Shown here: piece after piece, positions 1 to 10,156 of the stretch
Layout of the letters: each line of letters opens with the position of its first letter
Numbering within the stretch: the first letter of the stretch is position 1
Translations under genes and position numbers: made by a program
Assembly (NCBI GenBank): GCA_963844805.1
Contig: CAWJPU010000008.1
Coordinates: 62,001 to 126,000, forward strand
DNA from: JACCZR01 sp963844805
GTDB lineage: Bacteria > Actinomycetota > Thermoleophilia > Solirubrobacterales > Thermoleophilaceae
Direction of reading: 5' to 3'
DNA length: 64,000 bases
The notes under the pieces: model-generated
The model's input: the letters and a program-made list of their open reading frames with translations, nothing else
Databases searched by the model: none
Told to the model about the DNA's origin: nothing

Positions 1-976
<976 letters not shown>

Positions 977-985
977 GCGTTGGAC

Positions 986-1810
986 TCACCCCTTTACTGC
1001 GCCGGCGGTGAGGCCCGCCACGATGCGGCGCTGGAAGATCAGGACCATGATCACGATGGGAATCGTGACCACCACCGCAGCCGCGGAGATCGCCCCGATC
1101 GGCTGCGTGAACTGCGAGGCGCCGGTGAAGAAGGCCAGGGTCGCCGGCACGGTGCGCGCCGCGCTCGTGGACGTGAGCGTGGCGGCGAACAGGAAGTCGT
1201 TCCAGGCGAAGATGAACACGAGGATCGCCGCCGTGAACACTCCGGGCGCCGCCAAAGGGACGATCACGCGTCGGAACGCCTGGAAGGGCGTGGCGCCGTC
1301 CACCTGGGCCGCCTGCTCGAGCTCCCAGGGGATCTCGCGGAAGAACGCGCTGAGCGTGTAGATCGCCAGCGGCAGCGAGAAGGTCATGTAGGGGATGATC
1401 AGGCCGGGCCAGGTGTCGAAGAGGCCGATCGAGCGCCAGATGTCGAACAGCGAGCCGGCGATGGAGATGGGCGGGAACATCGCGATGGCGAGCGCGCCGG
1501 AGAGGATGATCGCCTTGCCCGCGAACTCGAGCCGCGCCAGCGCGTAGGCGGCCATGGACGCCAGGACGATCGAGATGAAGGTGGCGATCGCCGCGATGCC
1601 CAGCGAGTTCAGCAGCGCGTAGCGGAAGTCGGGCGGGCCCTCGAACAGCAGCTTGTAGTTGTCCCAGGTGAAGTCCGACGGGAAGAAGCCGCCGGCGCCG
1701 ATCTTCTCCGGGTTCTCGAAGGACAGCGACATGATCCACGCCACCGGCCCGAGCGCGTAGAGCAGCACCAGCAGGATCGCGATCAGCCAGTACACGTGCT
1801 GCCTGGTCAT
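986..1810 (-). CDS. Carbohydrate ABC transporter permease, MalG family
   Basis: Inner-membrane permease of a CUT1-type sugar importer, 274 residues, six predicted membrane segments beginning directly after the N-terminus (YWLIAILLVLLYALGPVAW). The cytoplasmic EAA loop that docks on the ATPase is visible (ELEQAAQVDGATPFQAFRRV, about residues 180-200). The ATG at 1810 overlaps the stop of the upstream MalF-like gene by four bases, showing translational coupling. It ends 9 bases before the ATPase gene. The length is normal for MalG-type permeases and the frame is intact. Confidence 0.95.
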   Translation of the reverse strand: MTRQHVYWLIAILLVLLYALGPVAWIMSLSFENPEKIGAGGFFPSDFTWDNYKLLFEGPPDFRYALLNSLGIAAIATFISIVLASMAAYALARLEFAGKAIILSGALAIAMFPPISIAGSLFDIWRSIGLFDTWPGLIIPYMTFSLPLAIYTLSAFFREIPWELEQAAQVDGATPFQAFRRVIVPLAAPGVFTAAILVFIFAWNDFLFAATLTSTSAARTVPATLAFFTGASQFTQPIGAISAAAVVVTIPIVIMVLIFQRRIVAGLTAGAVKG

Positions 1811-2715
1811 GTCTCTCCCCTCTGCTGTGCGGTGGAGGTGCCGAGGCCCTTGACGAACAGCACGGCGATGAGGATCACGAAGAGGAAGATCAGCACCGAT
1901 ATGGCCGAGCCCACGCCGAGGTTCAGGCGCGTGATGAGCACCTTGTAGCCGAGGATCGACACCGTCTCGGTGTTGTTGCCTCCGCCTTGGGTGAGGATGA
2001 AGACGCTGTCGAAGACCCGGAAGGCGTCGAGTGTGCGGAACAGCAGCGCGACCAGGATCGCCGGCTTCATCAGCGGGATCGTGATCCGGAAGAAGCGCTG
2101 GACCGCGCTGGCTCCGTCCACCTTCGCCGCCTCGTGCAGCTCGTCGGGGACGAGGGCCAGGCCCGCGAGCAGCAGCAGCGCCATGAACGGCGTGGTCTTC
2201 CAGACCTCGGTCAGCACGATGATCGCCATCGAGCCCCAGCGGTCGCCGAGGAGGTCCTGCTCGGTGAGGATGAAGCCCGAGTCGGGCGAGAACGCGTACC
2301 GCCAGGCGAAGGCGGCCACGACGGTGACGATGCCGTAGGGGATCAGCACGGCGGCGCGCACGGGCCCGCGGCCGAAGATCGCCCGGTGCATCACCAGCGC
2401 GATCGCCATCCCGAGCACCAGCTCGATCGAGACCGAGGTGACGGTGATGAACAGCGTGTTGAACACGTCGGTCCACCACGAGCTCGAGGTCAGAACCTCG
2501 ATGTAGTTGTCGAGCCCGACGAACTCCGACTGCCCGGGGAAGCGCAGGTCCACCTTCTGCAGCGAGAGGTAGATCGCGTAGCCGATCGGGTAGCCGGTGA
2601 CCAGCAGCATCACGATCACCGCCGGCGCGCACAGCATCCACGCCAGCCGCCGCTCCTCGCGCGAGCGGGCGCTCTTGCCGGTCTTGGCGGGGGCCGTCGT
2701 CGTTCCGGCCGCCAT
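1807..2715 (-). CDS. Sugar ABC transporter permease, MalF family
   Basis: Partner permease of the same importer, 302 residues. A basic N-terminal stretch (KTGKSARSREERR) precedes the first membrane segment (MLCAPAVIVMLLVTGYPIG). The EAA loop (ELHEAAKVDGASAVQRFFRI) is near residue 205. The ATG at 2715 overlaps the stop of the solute-binding gene by one base (TGATG), and its own stop overlaps the MalG-like start (ATGA). It is shorter than E. coli MalF, as is usual for the CUT1 permeases of Gram-positive bacteria that lack the large periplasmic loop. Frame intact. Confidence 0.95.
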   Translation of the reverse strand: MAAGTTTAPAKTGKSARSREERRLAWMLCAPAVIVMLLVTGYPIGYAIYLSLQKVDLRFPGQSEFVGLDNYIEVLTSSSWWTDVFNTLFITVTSVSIELVLGMAIALVMHRAIFGRGPVRAAVLIPYGIVTVVAAFAWRYAFSPDSGFILTEQDLLGDRWGSMAIIVLTEVWKTTPFMALLLLAGLALVPDELHEAAKVDGASAVQRFFRITIPLMKPAILVALLFRTLDAFRVFDSVFILTQGGGNNTETVSILGYKVLITRLNLGVGSAISVLIFLFVILIAVLFVKGLGTSTAQQRGET

Positions 2716-3957
2716 CAGAAGATCCCGCCCTCGTCGACGGTCTTGAGCTTGTCGCGCAGGTCCTGGGGCACCGAGGGCGGGTCGATGCTGCCGATCGGAT
2801 GCAGCGTGGCCTGCACCGCCAGCGACACGTCGTTGTAGGCCGGCGTGGCCGGGCGCGGCTTGCCGTCCTTGAGCGACTCGCGCATCAGCTTGGCGAAGCC
2901 CGGATAGGCCTTCTCGACGTCCTTCGAGGTAAACAGGGCCTCGGTGGTGGGCGGCAGGCCGCCCTTCGCGTTGGCGATCAGCTGGCTGTCGCTGGAGGCC
3001 AGGCACCTGCCCGCCTCGAAGGCCAGCCCCGGGTTCTTCGAGTACTTGGAGACACCGATGTTGAAGCCGCCGATGGGTGGCGCGCTCTTGCGCCCCTTCT
3101 CAACGGCCGGATAGCGCGCGAAGCCGATCTTCTTCTGGAAGTCGGGCGCCTCCTCACCCGCGCTCGCGTAGATGAACGGGTAGTTGACCTGGAAGGCCGA
3201 GTTGCCGCTCTGGAACTCGAGCCGGCCCTGGTCCTCCTTCATGTTGTTCAGGCCCTCCGGCGCCGAGTTGCCCGTGCCCAGGCGCTTCATGATCGTCCCG
3301 GCGCGAGCGGCGGTCTGGTCGACCTTGGTCTTGCCGTTCTCGTCGACGATCTGGCCGCCCTGCGAGGCCACCAGCGCGTTGAACCAGACGGTCAGGCCCT
3401 CGTAGCGCGCGGCCTGGACCTCGATCGTGCCCTTGTCGCCCAGCTTCTGCGACTGGGCGAACATCTCATCCCACGTCTCCGGCGGCTTGCCCTTGACGAT
3501 GTCCTTGTTGAACCACAGCAGCTGCGTGTTGGTGGTGAAGGGCGCGGCCCACAGCTTGTCCTTGTACTCGGCGGTCCTGACGAGCGAGGGGATGCGGCCC
3601 TTGCGCGCCTCCCGAGCGTCGGCGCCCCTCCACTGGCGCACCCAGCCGGCCTGGGCGAACTCGCCGGTCCAGATGACGTCCATCGTCATCAGGTCGATGT
3701 CCGAGTCCTCGGCGGCGAGGCGGCGCACGAGCAACTCGCGCTGCTGGTCGGCGTCCTGCGGCAGCTTGACGACGTTGACCTTGTAGCGGCCGCCCGACTG
3801 GTCCGAGCACTTCTTGGCGATCTCGTCGAACGAGCCGCCGGGCTCGTTGTACGCGTACCAGTTGAGCGTCGCGACTACCCTCGCCGCCCTCCGATCCATA
3901 TCCGCAGCCGGCCATCAGGGCCAGGGCCAGCGCGCAGGTCACCATCCAGTGGCGCAA
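2715..3957 (-). CDS. Sugar ABC transporter substrate-binding lipoprotein (one-base frame break after the signal peptide)
   Basis: Extracellular solute-binding protein of the importer. The mature part, from ATLNWYAYNEPGGSF, is a family-1 (CUT1) binding protein ending DEGGIF. Its secretion signal lies one frame away: a TTG at 3957 (or ATG at 3945) reads MVTCALALALMAGC, a lipobox with Cys, and then GYGSEGGEG before the frames separate near 3875-3885. A GGAGGAGGAG ribosome-binding site precedes the TTG. One extra base in a G-rich tract restores a single lipoprotein of about 413 residues, so I treat the break as a likely sequence error. The substrate is probably an alpha-glucoside (maltose or trehalose), judged only from the nearby GH13 gene. 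Confidence 0.85.
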
Positions 3958-4071
3958 TCGCTCTCCTCCTCCGCGAGCGTTAGTACCCGCGCGCCAAGCG
4001 AAGGAAACGGTGATCCGGCGCCCGAGACTTCGCGCATAGCTGCCCCAGAAGGCCCAACCCGAGAGGAGCCC

Positions 4072-4734
4072 ATGCAAGACGAAGACACAGCGATGGAGGA
4101 GCTCGTCCGCGACGACTCGTCGCGGAAGCGCTTCCTCAAGATGGCGGGCGGCGCCGGTGGCGCGGCAGCGTTCTCGATCTTCCTGGCCGCCTGCGGCAAG
4201 GAGGAGCCCAAGAAGTCCACGGCCTCCTCTTCTGCGCCGAGCAAGAAGCAGGACCTGGAGATCGTCCAGTACGCGCTGACGCTCGAGTACCTGGAGACGG
4301 ACTTCTACAACGCCGTCATCAAGTCCGGCGTGATCAAGGACAAGGCGCTGGCAAAGGCCGCGACCATGATCCGCGACAACGAGCAGGAGCACGTGGACGC
4401 CCTCGCCGCCACGGTGAAGAACCTGGGTGGGAAGCCCGAGCGGCCCCAGACCACCTTCGACGCGGTCATCAAGGGTGGCCCGATGAAGGTGCTGGAGACG
4501 GCCGCCACCGTCGAGAACCTCGGCGCGGCCGCGTATCTGGGCCAGGCGGGCCGGATCCAGTCCAAGGAGATCCTGGCCGCCGCGCTGGCGATCCACTCGG
4601 TGGAGGGCCGGCACGCAGCTGCCCTCAACCAGGCCGTTGGCAAGACGATCGTCCCCGACGGCGCCTTCGCCAAGCCGGCCTCGATGGAAGAGGTCCTGCC
4701 CCAGGTCAAGCCCTTCCTCAAGGAGACGTCATGA
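4072..4734 (+). CDS. Ferritin-like domain lipoprotein
   Basis: Secreted protein of 220 residues. The N-terminus has a twin-arginine-like motif (SRKRFLK, residues 17-23), a hydrophobic stretch and a lipobox (FLAAC), so export by Tat followed by lipidation is likely. The body is a Ferritin_2-type four-helix bundle: ALTLEYLETDFY and DNEQEHVDAL in the first helices, and HSVEGRHAAAL later, supply the Glu/His pairs expected of a di-metal site. Function is not known; oxidation or storage of metal at the cell surface is inference. RBS GAGAGGAG precedes the ATG. Its stop overlaps the next start (ATGA), so the two ferritin-like genes form an operon divergent from the sugar importer. Confidence 0.88.
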   Translation: MQDEDTAMEELVRDDSSRKRFLKMAGGAGGAAAFSIFLAACGKEEPKKSTASSSAPSKKQDLEIVQYALTLEYLETDFYNAVIKSGVIKDKALAKAATMIRDNEQEHVDALAATVKNLGGKPERPQTTFDAVIKGGPMKVLETAATVENLGAAAYLGQAGRIQSKEILAAALAIHSVEGRHAAALNQAVGKTIVPDGAFAKPASMEEVLPQVKPFLKETS

Positions 4735-5354
4735 GAAATCCCGAGCTCGCCACGATCGACGTCCAGGGGGTGACCCGCCAGTCGTTCCTCGTCAAGGGGG
4801 CGCTCGCCGCGGGGTCCGTGTACGGCCTCTCGACCGTGGCCCCGTTCGTGTCCCAGGCGATCGCGCAGGAGGGCGGCGGCGACGTCGACATCCTGAACTT
4901 CGCCCTCACCCTCGAGTACCTGGAGTCGGCGTTCTACACGCAGGCGCTCAAGAACGTGAAGGGGCTCGGCGGCGACGCGATGCAGCTGGCGAAGACCATC
5001 AAGGCCAACGAGGACGAGCACGTCGACGCGCTCGCGGAGGCGATCAAGGGCCTGGGCGGCACGCCCGTCAAGGCGCCGGGGGTCGACTTCGGAGACTCGT
5101 TCGCCAGCCAGAAGACGTTTCTCAAGACGGCCCAGACGTTCGAGGACCTCGGCGTGAGCGCCTACAACGGCGCGGCGCCGAGCATCAAGAGCAAGGAGGT
5201 GCTCGGCTCCGCGGGCTCGATCGTGCAGGTCGAGGCGCGGCACGCCGCGGCGATCCGCGAGCTGAACGGCGAGCCGATCACCGAGGCGGCGTTCGACAAG
5301 GCGCTGAAGATGCCTGAGGTCCTCCAGGCCGTCAAGCCGTACGTGAAGAGCTAG
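4731..5354 (+). CDS. Ferritin-like domain secreted protein
   Basis: Paralogue of the preceding gene, 207 residues, translationally coupled to it by a four-base overlap. The N-terminus (TRQSFLVKGALAAGSVYGLS) looks like a degenerate Tat or Sec signal with a cleavage site near SQAIAQ, and there is no lipobox Cys. Helical motifs mirror the neighbour: ALTLEYLESAFY, ANEDEHVDAL and QVEARHAAAI. Both proteins end in a similar PEVLQAVKPYVK-type segment. A lipid-anchored copy next to a soluble copy suggests the two assemble or act together. Catalytic role unproven. Confidence 0.87.
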   Translation: MRNPELATIDVQGVTRQSFLVKGALAAGSVYGLSTVAPFVSQAIAQEGGGDVDILNFALTLEYLESAFYTQALKNVKGLGGDAMQLAKTIKANEDEHVDALAEAIKGLGGTPVKAPGVDFGDSFASQKTFLKTAQTFEDLGVSAYNGAAPSIKSKEVLGSAGSIVQVEARHAAAIRELNGEPITEAAFDKALKMPEVLQAVKPYVKS

Positions 5355-5362
5355 ATCCCTCC

Positions 5363-6737
5363 TCAGCGCTTCACTACCGCCCCGGCGTGGCCGGCCAGCC
5401 GGCCACCCGCGGCGGCCCCGGGCTCGGACTCGAGCACGGGGTCGCCGCCGCCGGGTAGCGGCAGCTCCCGGTCGCCGGTGTTGACGGCGACCAGGTGCTC
5501 GCCGCGGCCGAGGACGAGCAGGCCTCGCCCGGCCTCCAGCACCTCGAGCTCCTCGCCCAGCCGCTGGCGCAGGGCGATCGCCTCGCGCACCAACGTCGCT
5601 CCCGTGTCCGCCACGTTGCGGGACTGGGGATCGACGGGCGGCAGCCATGGCGCGCCGGTGGTGAAGCCGCCCGCCGGCGATGGCGTCCCACTGCATCGGG
5701 TGGCGGTAGCGATCGCGGCCGTAGCGGTCGTAGGGGCCGCCCGGCCCCTCCCCCAGTCCGATCTCGTCGCCCTGGTAGAGGAACGGGAGGCCCGGCAAGG
5801 TCAGAAGGAGCAGCGCCGCAGCGTCGGCGTTCTCCTCGCCGTAGCGAGTGGCCAGGCGGCCGAAGTCGTGGTTGGACAGCACCCAGGCGGCGCGGCCGGC
5901 GGGCATGCCCGCGATCGCCGCGCCCAATTCGGCCGCGTCCCAGCGCGCATGCAGCAGCTCGAAGGCGAAGACGTGGTCGAGGTGCTCCAGGTAGGGCCCC
6001 AGCAGGTGCGAGGGCAGGTAGGCCTCCCCCACCAGCAGCGCGTCGCCCGCCGCCTCGCGGATCGCCCCCAGCGCCGTGCCGATGTCGGGCGCGTTGCGCG
6101 AGTGGGTCAGCGCCAGCGCCGCGTTGTCCTCGGGCACCGGTAGCCCGAAGGGCTCGGCGGCCGGCGGGTCGTCTCGCAGCTCGGGGTCCTTCAACAGCCG
6201 GTCGATGGCGTCCACCCGGTAGCCGTCGACGCCGCGCGCCAGCCAGAAGCGGACCACCTCCTGCATGGCGGCCACCACATCGGGGTTGCGCCAGTCGAGG
6301 TCGGCCTGCTCGGGGTAGAAGGAGTGCAGGTACCAGCGGTCCCCCACCCGGCTCCAGGCCGGGCCGCCGAAGGCCGAGCGCCAGTTGTTGGGCTGGTCGG
6401 CCCACAGGTAGAAGTCGGGGCGCTCGCGAAACCAGGGGTGCTCGACCGAGGTGTGGCAGGGCACGAGGTCCATCAGCGCCCTCATCCCGCGCGCGTGCGC
6501 GGCCGCCACGAGCGCGTCGAGGTCGCACAGCGTCCCGAAGACCGGGTCGACGGCCAGGTAGTCCGCGATGTCGTAGCCGAAGTCGTGCAGCGGCGAGGGG
6601 TGGATGGGCGACAGCCACAGCGCCTCCACCCCCAGCCCGGCGAGGTGGTCGAGCCGCGACATCACGCCGGGCAGGTCCCCGATCCCGTCGCCGTCGGAGT
6701 CCTGGAAGGACCGGACATAGATCTGGTAGGCGACCAC
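5363..6737 (-). CDS. GH13 alpha-glucosidase/alpha-amylase family enzyme (one-base frame break)
   Basis: Hydrolase or transglycosylase acting on alpha-glucosides. From the GTG at 6737 the (beta/alpha)8 barrel is clear: YQIYVRSFQDSDGDGIGDL, the nucleophile region DGYRVDAID, the acid/base region LLVGEAYLP, and LSNHDFGR for the transition-state His/Asp. Near 5685, in the tract coding MQWDA..GGF, the frame shifts by one base and continues to ATLVREAIALRQRL and the compact C-terminal beta domain ending AVVKR. The corrected length is about 458 residues, somewhat short for oligo-1,6-glucosidase-type enzymes because the start sits right at the first barrel strand. Cytoplasmic, since no signal is seen. 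It starts three bases after the stop of the amine oxidase gene. Confidence 0.85.
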
Positions 6738-6740
6738 CCG

Positions 6741-8101
6741 CTAGGCCACCGCCAGCACCTCGCGCGCGGCGCTCTCGCCCGAGCGCACGGCGCCGTCCAT
6801 GTAGCCGTTCCACACCAGCGCGGTCTCCGCGCCCGCCCAATGGAGCGGCCCGACCGGCTCGCGCAGGGCGCGGCCGTACCCCGTCCAGGTGCCCGGTGGC
6901 AGATGGGCGCCGTAGCAGCCGCGGGTCCACTTCTCCTCGGCCCACAGCTGCTCGACGTAGCGCTCGGGCGAGCGCGGCGCGCTCGCCGAACAGGCGGGCG
7001 AAGCAGTCGAGCACGGCGGCCCGGCGTTCGGCGGCGGGCAGCTCCCCGGCCTCCCGCGCTTGGCGCCCCTCGAGAAATCCGAGCAGGACCCCCGGCGAGC
7101 CGTCGGGCGGCGAGTTGTCGAAGGTCAGCTTGATCGGGCCCGCGGGTGCTGGTGGCCTGGCCCGAGAGGCCCTCCGCGCGCCAGAAGGGCTCGTCGTAGA
7201 TCGCCATGCACTTCGCCACCGTGCCGAGCGGCGTGCGCTGGGTCAGCTGATCGCGCAGCCCGGGAAGCGGCGGGTCGTAGTCGATCCGCCCGGCCAGCGA
7301 GGGTGCGCACCGCCACAACCGCCCGCCGCGCGCCGACCGAGTGCGCCGCCGGCCTCCACCCGCACGCCCGCGTCGCCGTGTGAGATCGCTCTCACAGGCG
7401 CCTCCAGCACCAGTCGGCTCGGGCCGAGCTCCTCGGCCATGCGCTCGGCCACCCGCTGAGATCCACCCACGAAGCGGTCCTGCTGGGCGCCCCCCTCGGT
7501 GTCGAAGAGGAGCTCGAGGCTGCCCGCGGACCGTATGTAGAACAGGAGATGGAGCAGCGAGATGTCCTCGGGCTGCGCGGCCCACACCGACTCGATGCCG
7601 AGCTGGAGCAGCTCGCGGCCGCCGCGCGTGCGCACGTTGCGCCTCAGCCACGACTCGGCGGTCTGTCCGTCGAGCCGGCCGGCGGACGGAGTGTCCCACG
7701 GGCGCCTCGAGCGGGACCTTCTTCGCCAGCCGGTTCAACCGCCGCAGGGCGCGCTCGACGTCGAGCAGGACGAGCGGGCTGAGTCGCGGGATGGTGCCGC
7801 GGTAGCGGCGAAGCCGGCCGCGGTGCTCGATCACGTTCTCGCCCGTCCCGTAGGTGGGGAAGGTCTCCACCCCCAGCTCGGCGGCAAGGGCCGCGAGGCG
7901 GTCCTGGCCGGGGCCGATCCACTGCCCGCCGAGCTCCACCACCTTGCCATCGCCGATCGGCTCGTTGAGCACCCGGCCCCCGACCCGGTCGCGGGCCTCC
8001 ACCACGAGTACCTCGCGGCCCGCCGCGGCCAGCTCGCGCGCGGCCACGAGCCCGGCCAGCCCGGCGCCCACCACAACGAACTCCGTTTCGTGAGTGGCCA
8101 C
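6741..8101 (-). pseudogene. Flavin monoamine oxidase family protein, multiply frame-disrupted
   Basis: FAD-dependent amine oxidase. The GTG at 8101 starts a textbook Rossmann FAD site (VVVGAGLAGLVAARELAAAG) and a GG-rich second motif (VELGGQWIGPGQDRL). Family segments continue in other frames: GIESVWAAQPEDISLL, YDPPLPGLRDQL, YDEPFWRAEGLSGQ, and a C-terminal FAD motif (GPLHWAGAETALVWNGYMDG) ending at a TAG at 6741. Frame changes fall near 7695, 7340, 7305, 7135 and 6975, at least five in 1.36 kb, more than any other gene here. All pieces are in order and well conserved, so sequence error is possible, but a genuine pseudogene cannot be excluded. Confidence 0.75.
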
Positions 8102-8164
8102 AGACCGAGACGCTATCCCGGCCCCCGGGCTGACGCTCTCGTCTGTTCTCGCTACGGTGGGGGC

Positions 8165-8986
8165 GTGGCCTCGCAAACGCGCCAAGCGCGCGAGGCGGAT
8201 CGCAAGCTCTCGGTTCAGACACTCGCCATCGCGAGCATCTCGTCGGCCCTGGCGGCGGTCATCGTCTCGCAATTCTGGAAGAGCGGCACGGCAGCAGCCG
8301 CTGCGATCACCCCTGTCGTGGTCTCGGTGCTGTCCGAGATGCTGCACAAGCCGACCCGGGCGATCACCAGCCGTGTGACCGCCGACCGGACCGCCGTGCT
8401 GCCCGAGGGCGCCGGCGCCGGGGCCCCCGCCCAGAAGGCCCGCACCGCGGTGACGGTTCCGGCCACCGACACCGAGGCCACCAAGCCGTTCTCCGAGGAG
8501 CGCCCGCCGCCCCTGCACGAGGAGGACGGCGAGACCAAGCCCAGCGACGAGCGGCCCACCCGCGAGGCGCCGATCAGCTACCACCGGGCCGGCTCCAACG
8601 GCGGCGCCCCCGAGCCGGGCCGGCGCCGCTTCCCGGTGAAGATCGTGGCGATCACCGCCGCGCTCGCGTTCCTGATCGGCGCGGCAATCCTGACGGTGCC
8701 CGAGCTGATCGCCGGCGACTCGGTCGGGAAGACCAGCGGCGGCACGACCCTCTTCGGCGGCGACCGCAGCGCGAGCCAGGACAGCAGCGACAGCCAGGGC
8801 TCGGAGGACTCCCAGCAACAGCAGGACCAGCCGTCCGGCAAGGGCGGCGACGACCAGCCCTCGGGCCAGAGCCAGGACCAGCAGAGCCCCAGCGACACCC
8901 AACGCCAGAAGACGACCGAGACGGAGCAGCAGAAAACGCCGCAGCAACAGCCGCCCGCGCCCAAGCAGGCGCCCGCCGAGCCCTAG
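8165..8986 (+). CDS. Hypothetical membrane protein with Gln/Ser-rich C-terminal tail
   Basis: Not recognised. From the GTG at 8165 the protein has 273 residues. A hydrophobic segment near residues 17-37 (LAIASISSALAAVIVSQFW) and a second near 160-180 (VKIVAITAALAFLIGAAIL) bracket a charged, Pro/Glu-rich cytoplasmic-type linker. After the second segment the chain becomes low-complexity: Ser/Asp/Gln repeats, then QQQ and Pro-rich runs to the end. This suggests a cell-envelope protein with an extended disordered tail outside. It diverges from the amine oxidase gene. The stop TAG overlaps a possible convergent small gene. Confidence 0.7.
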   Translation: MASQTRQAREADRKLSVQTLAIASISSALAAVIVSQFWKSGTAAAAAITPVVVSVLSEMLHKPTRAITSRVTADRTAVLPEGAGAGAPAQKARTAVTVPATDTEATKPFSEERPPPLHEEDGETKPSDERPTREAPISYHRAGSNGGAPEPGRRRFPVKIVAITAALAFLIGAAILTVPELIAGDSVGKTSGGTTLFGGDRSASQDSSDSQGSEDSQQQQDQPSGKGGDDQPSGQSQDQQSPSDTQRQKTTETEQQKTPQQQPPAPKQAPAEP

Positions 8987-9159
8987 CGCTCAGACTCGGG
9001 CGCCTGCTGCCAGGCTCGATATCGCATGCGATCTCGGTCCGCTTCCGCAGCGATGGCGCTATGCACCAGACAACGGTCCGTTTCGGTGCTGATCTGCGGG
9101 CCGACCTGGAACGGGGCGCCACCCCCGCCGCATGAGAACGACCCGGTCTGATCGGGCAT
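8983..9159 (-). CDS. Possible small hypothetical protein
   Basis: A 58-residue frame from an ATG at 9159 whose TAG overlaps, on the opposite strand, the TAG of the preceding gene (a CTAG convergence often seen between real genes). It is Gly-rich at the start (SCGGGGAPF) and acidic/basic mixed at the end (ADRDRMRYRAWQQ). Third-position GC looks lower than in surrounding genes. No family is recognised. It may be spurious. Confidence 0.3.
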   Translation of the reverse strand: MPDQTGSFSCGGGGAPFQVGPQISTETDRCLVHSAIAAEADRDRMRYRAWQQAPESER

Positions 9160-9349
9160 GGGGCGGCGCAAGGCGGGTAGCCAGGCTTGGAGCGGATCCG
9201 TCGGTCGGACCGTCGCGCTCGACGGGGCGGGACGTCCGGCGGAGACGCCGGCTCACGACGGGCGCGACGCTTACTGCCCGCACTGCCAGCTGCTGGTCAC
9301 CGACTCGGGCCGGAGAGGCGGGCGAGGCGGTCTAGGGTCTGCGATCCCT
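8987..9349. other. 363-base stretch without a confident gene
   Basis: Between the Gln-rich membrane protein and the DUF2294 gene. It contains one weak small reading frame on the minus strand (listed separately) and a 12-base perfect palindrome at 9021-9032. The reading frame of the DUF2294 gene is also open upstream here and includes a CPHC pair, but composition and lack of any recognisable fold argue against a longer protein. No RNA gene or mobile element was seen. Confidence 0.5.
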
Positions 9350-9709
9350 GTGAGCGTGTCCGAACAGAGCCGCAGCAGCAGCAGCGGGCTTGCCGCCGTC
9401 TCGAACGGCATCGTCCAGCTGCTCCGGGAGACCTACGGCCGCGGCCCCACGAAGGCCAAGACCTACCTCAACGACAACGTCGTGCTGGTGGTGCTGGAGG
9501 ACATCCTCACCACCGTCGAGAGGACCCTGCTCGACGACGGGAAGGAGAGCCTGGTCCGCGAGGTCCGGCTCACCTACCAGGCGGCCGAATCCAACCGCTT
9601 CAAGGGGGTCGTCGAGGACGCCCTGGGCCGCAAGGTCCTGACCTACCACAGCCAGGTCACCTTCAGCCCCGACATGGCCTTCGAGATCTTCGTGCTGGAC
9701 CCCGAGTAG
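9350..9709 (+). CDS. DUF2294 / MpsC-family protein
   Basis: 119 residues from a GTG at 9350 (a second GTG at 9356 is possible). Family signatures: LLRETYGRGPTKAKTYL near residue 25, then a DNVVLVVLEDILTTVE strand-helix unit, and a C-terminal YHSQVTFSPDMAFEIFVLD. DUF2294 is known as MpsC in the staphylococcal MpsABC sodium-translocating, membrane-potential-generating system. No MpsA-like (NuoL-type) or MpsB gene is in this window, and stand-alone DUF2294 proteins are common in actinobacteria, so a link to ion transport is not shown here. Confidence 0.8.
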   Translation: MSVSEQSRSSSSGLAAVSNGIVQLLRETYGRGPTKAKTYLNDNVVLVVLEDILTTVERTLLDDGKESLVREVRLTYQAAESNRFKGVVEDALGRKVLTYHSQVTFSPDMAFEIFVLDPE

Positions 9710-9787
9710 AGCGCTAGAGCTCGTAGCGGTCCCAGAGCTCCGCGCCGTGGCCGAGCCGCCCAGCCGCGCCGCCAAGGCCGGTGATGG

Positions 9788-10123
9788 TCAGAGGTCCTGG
9801 GGCTCCTCTTCGTCGGCCTCGCCGTCCTCGGCGGTCGAGAGGTCCGACTCGACCTCCGGCGTGAAGGCGGCTCGCTCGGGGTCGGGCTGGGGGTCGCCGT
9901 GGGAGGCGCCCTCGATCAGCTCCTCCTCGGCCTGCTCGAAGCCCTCCGACTCGCCACCGCCGCCCTCTTCGACGGCCTCGAACGCCGGATCGTCGGACTG
10001 GGGCGGCACGTCACCGCCGATGTGGGCGGCCTCGTTGGCCGCCGCCTCGGCCTCGTCGCGCGCCGACGGGTCGTCGCCGTAGTCGGCGAGGTCCCTGAAG
10101 CTCTCTTCCGGCTCTCGTTCCAT
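9788..10123 (-). CDS. Acidic hypothetical protein
   Basis: A 111-residue, strongly acidic protein from an ATG at 10123 with long Glu/Asp/Gly tracts (VEEGGGGESEGFEQAEEEL). A conserved-looking core (ARDEAEAAANEAAHIGGDVP) resembles small acidic proteins I associate with soil actinobacteria. No membrane segment, Cys or His cluster is seen, and intrinsic disorder is likely. It stands alone, 33 bases after the stop of the metallophosphoesterase gene on the same strand. Function unknown. Confidence 0.65.
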   Translation of the reverse strand: MEREPEESFRDLADYGDDPSARDEAEAAANEAAHIGGDVPPQSDDPAFEAVEEGGGGESEGFEQAEEELIEGASHGDPQPDPERAAFTPEVESDLSTAEDGEADEEEPQDL

Positions 10124-10156
10124 GACCGCTCGTTACCCCCGGGGTGGTTGGCTGAA

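Noticed and set aside
6741..8101. Programmed recoding in the amine oxidase gene
   Set aside because: At least five frame changes at unrelated sequences cannot be recoding; error or decay is simpler.
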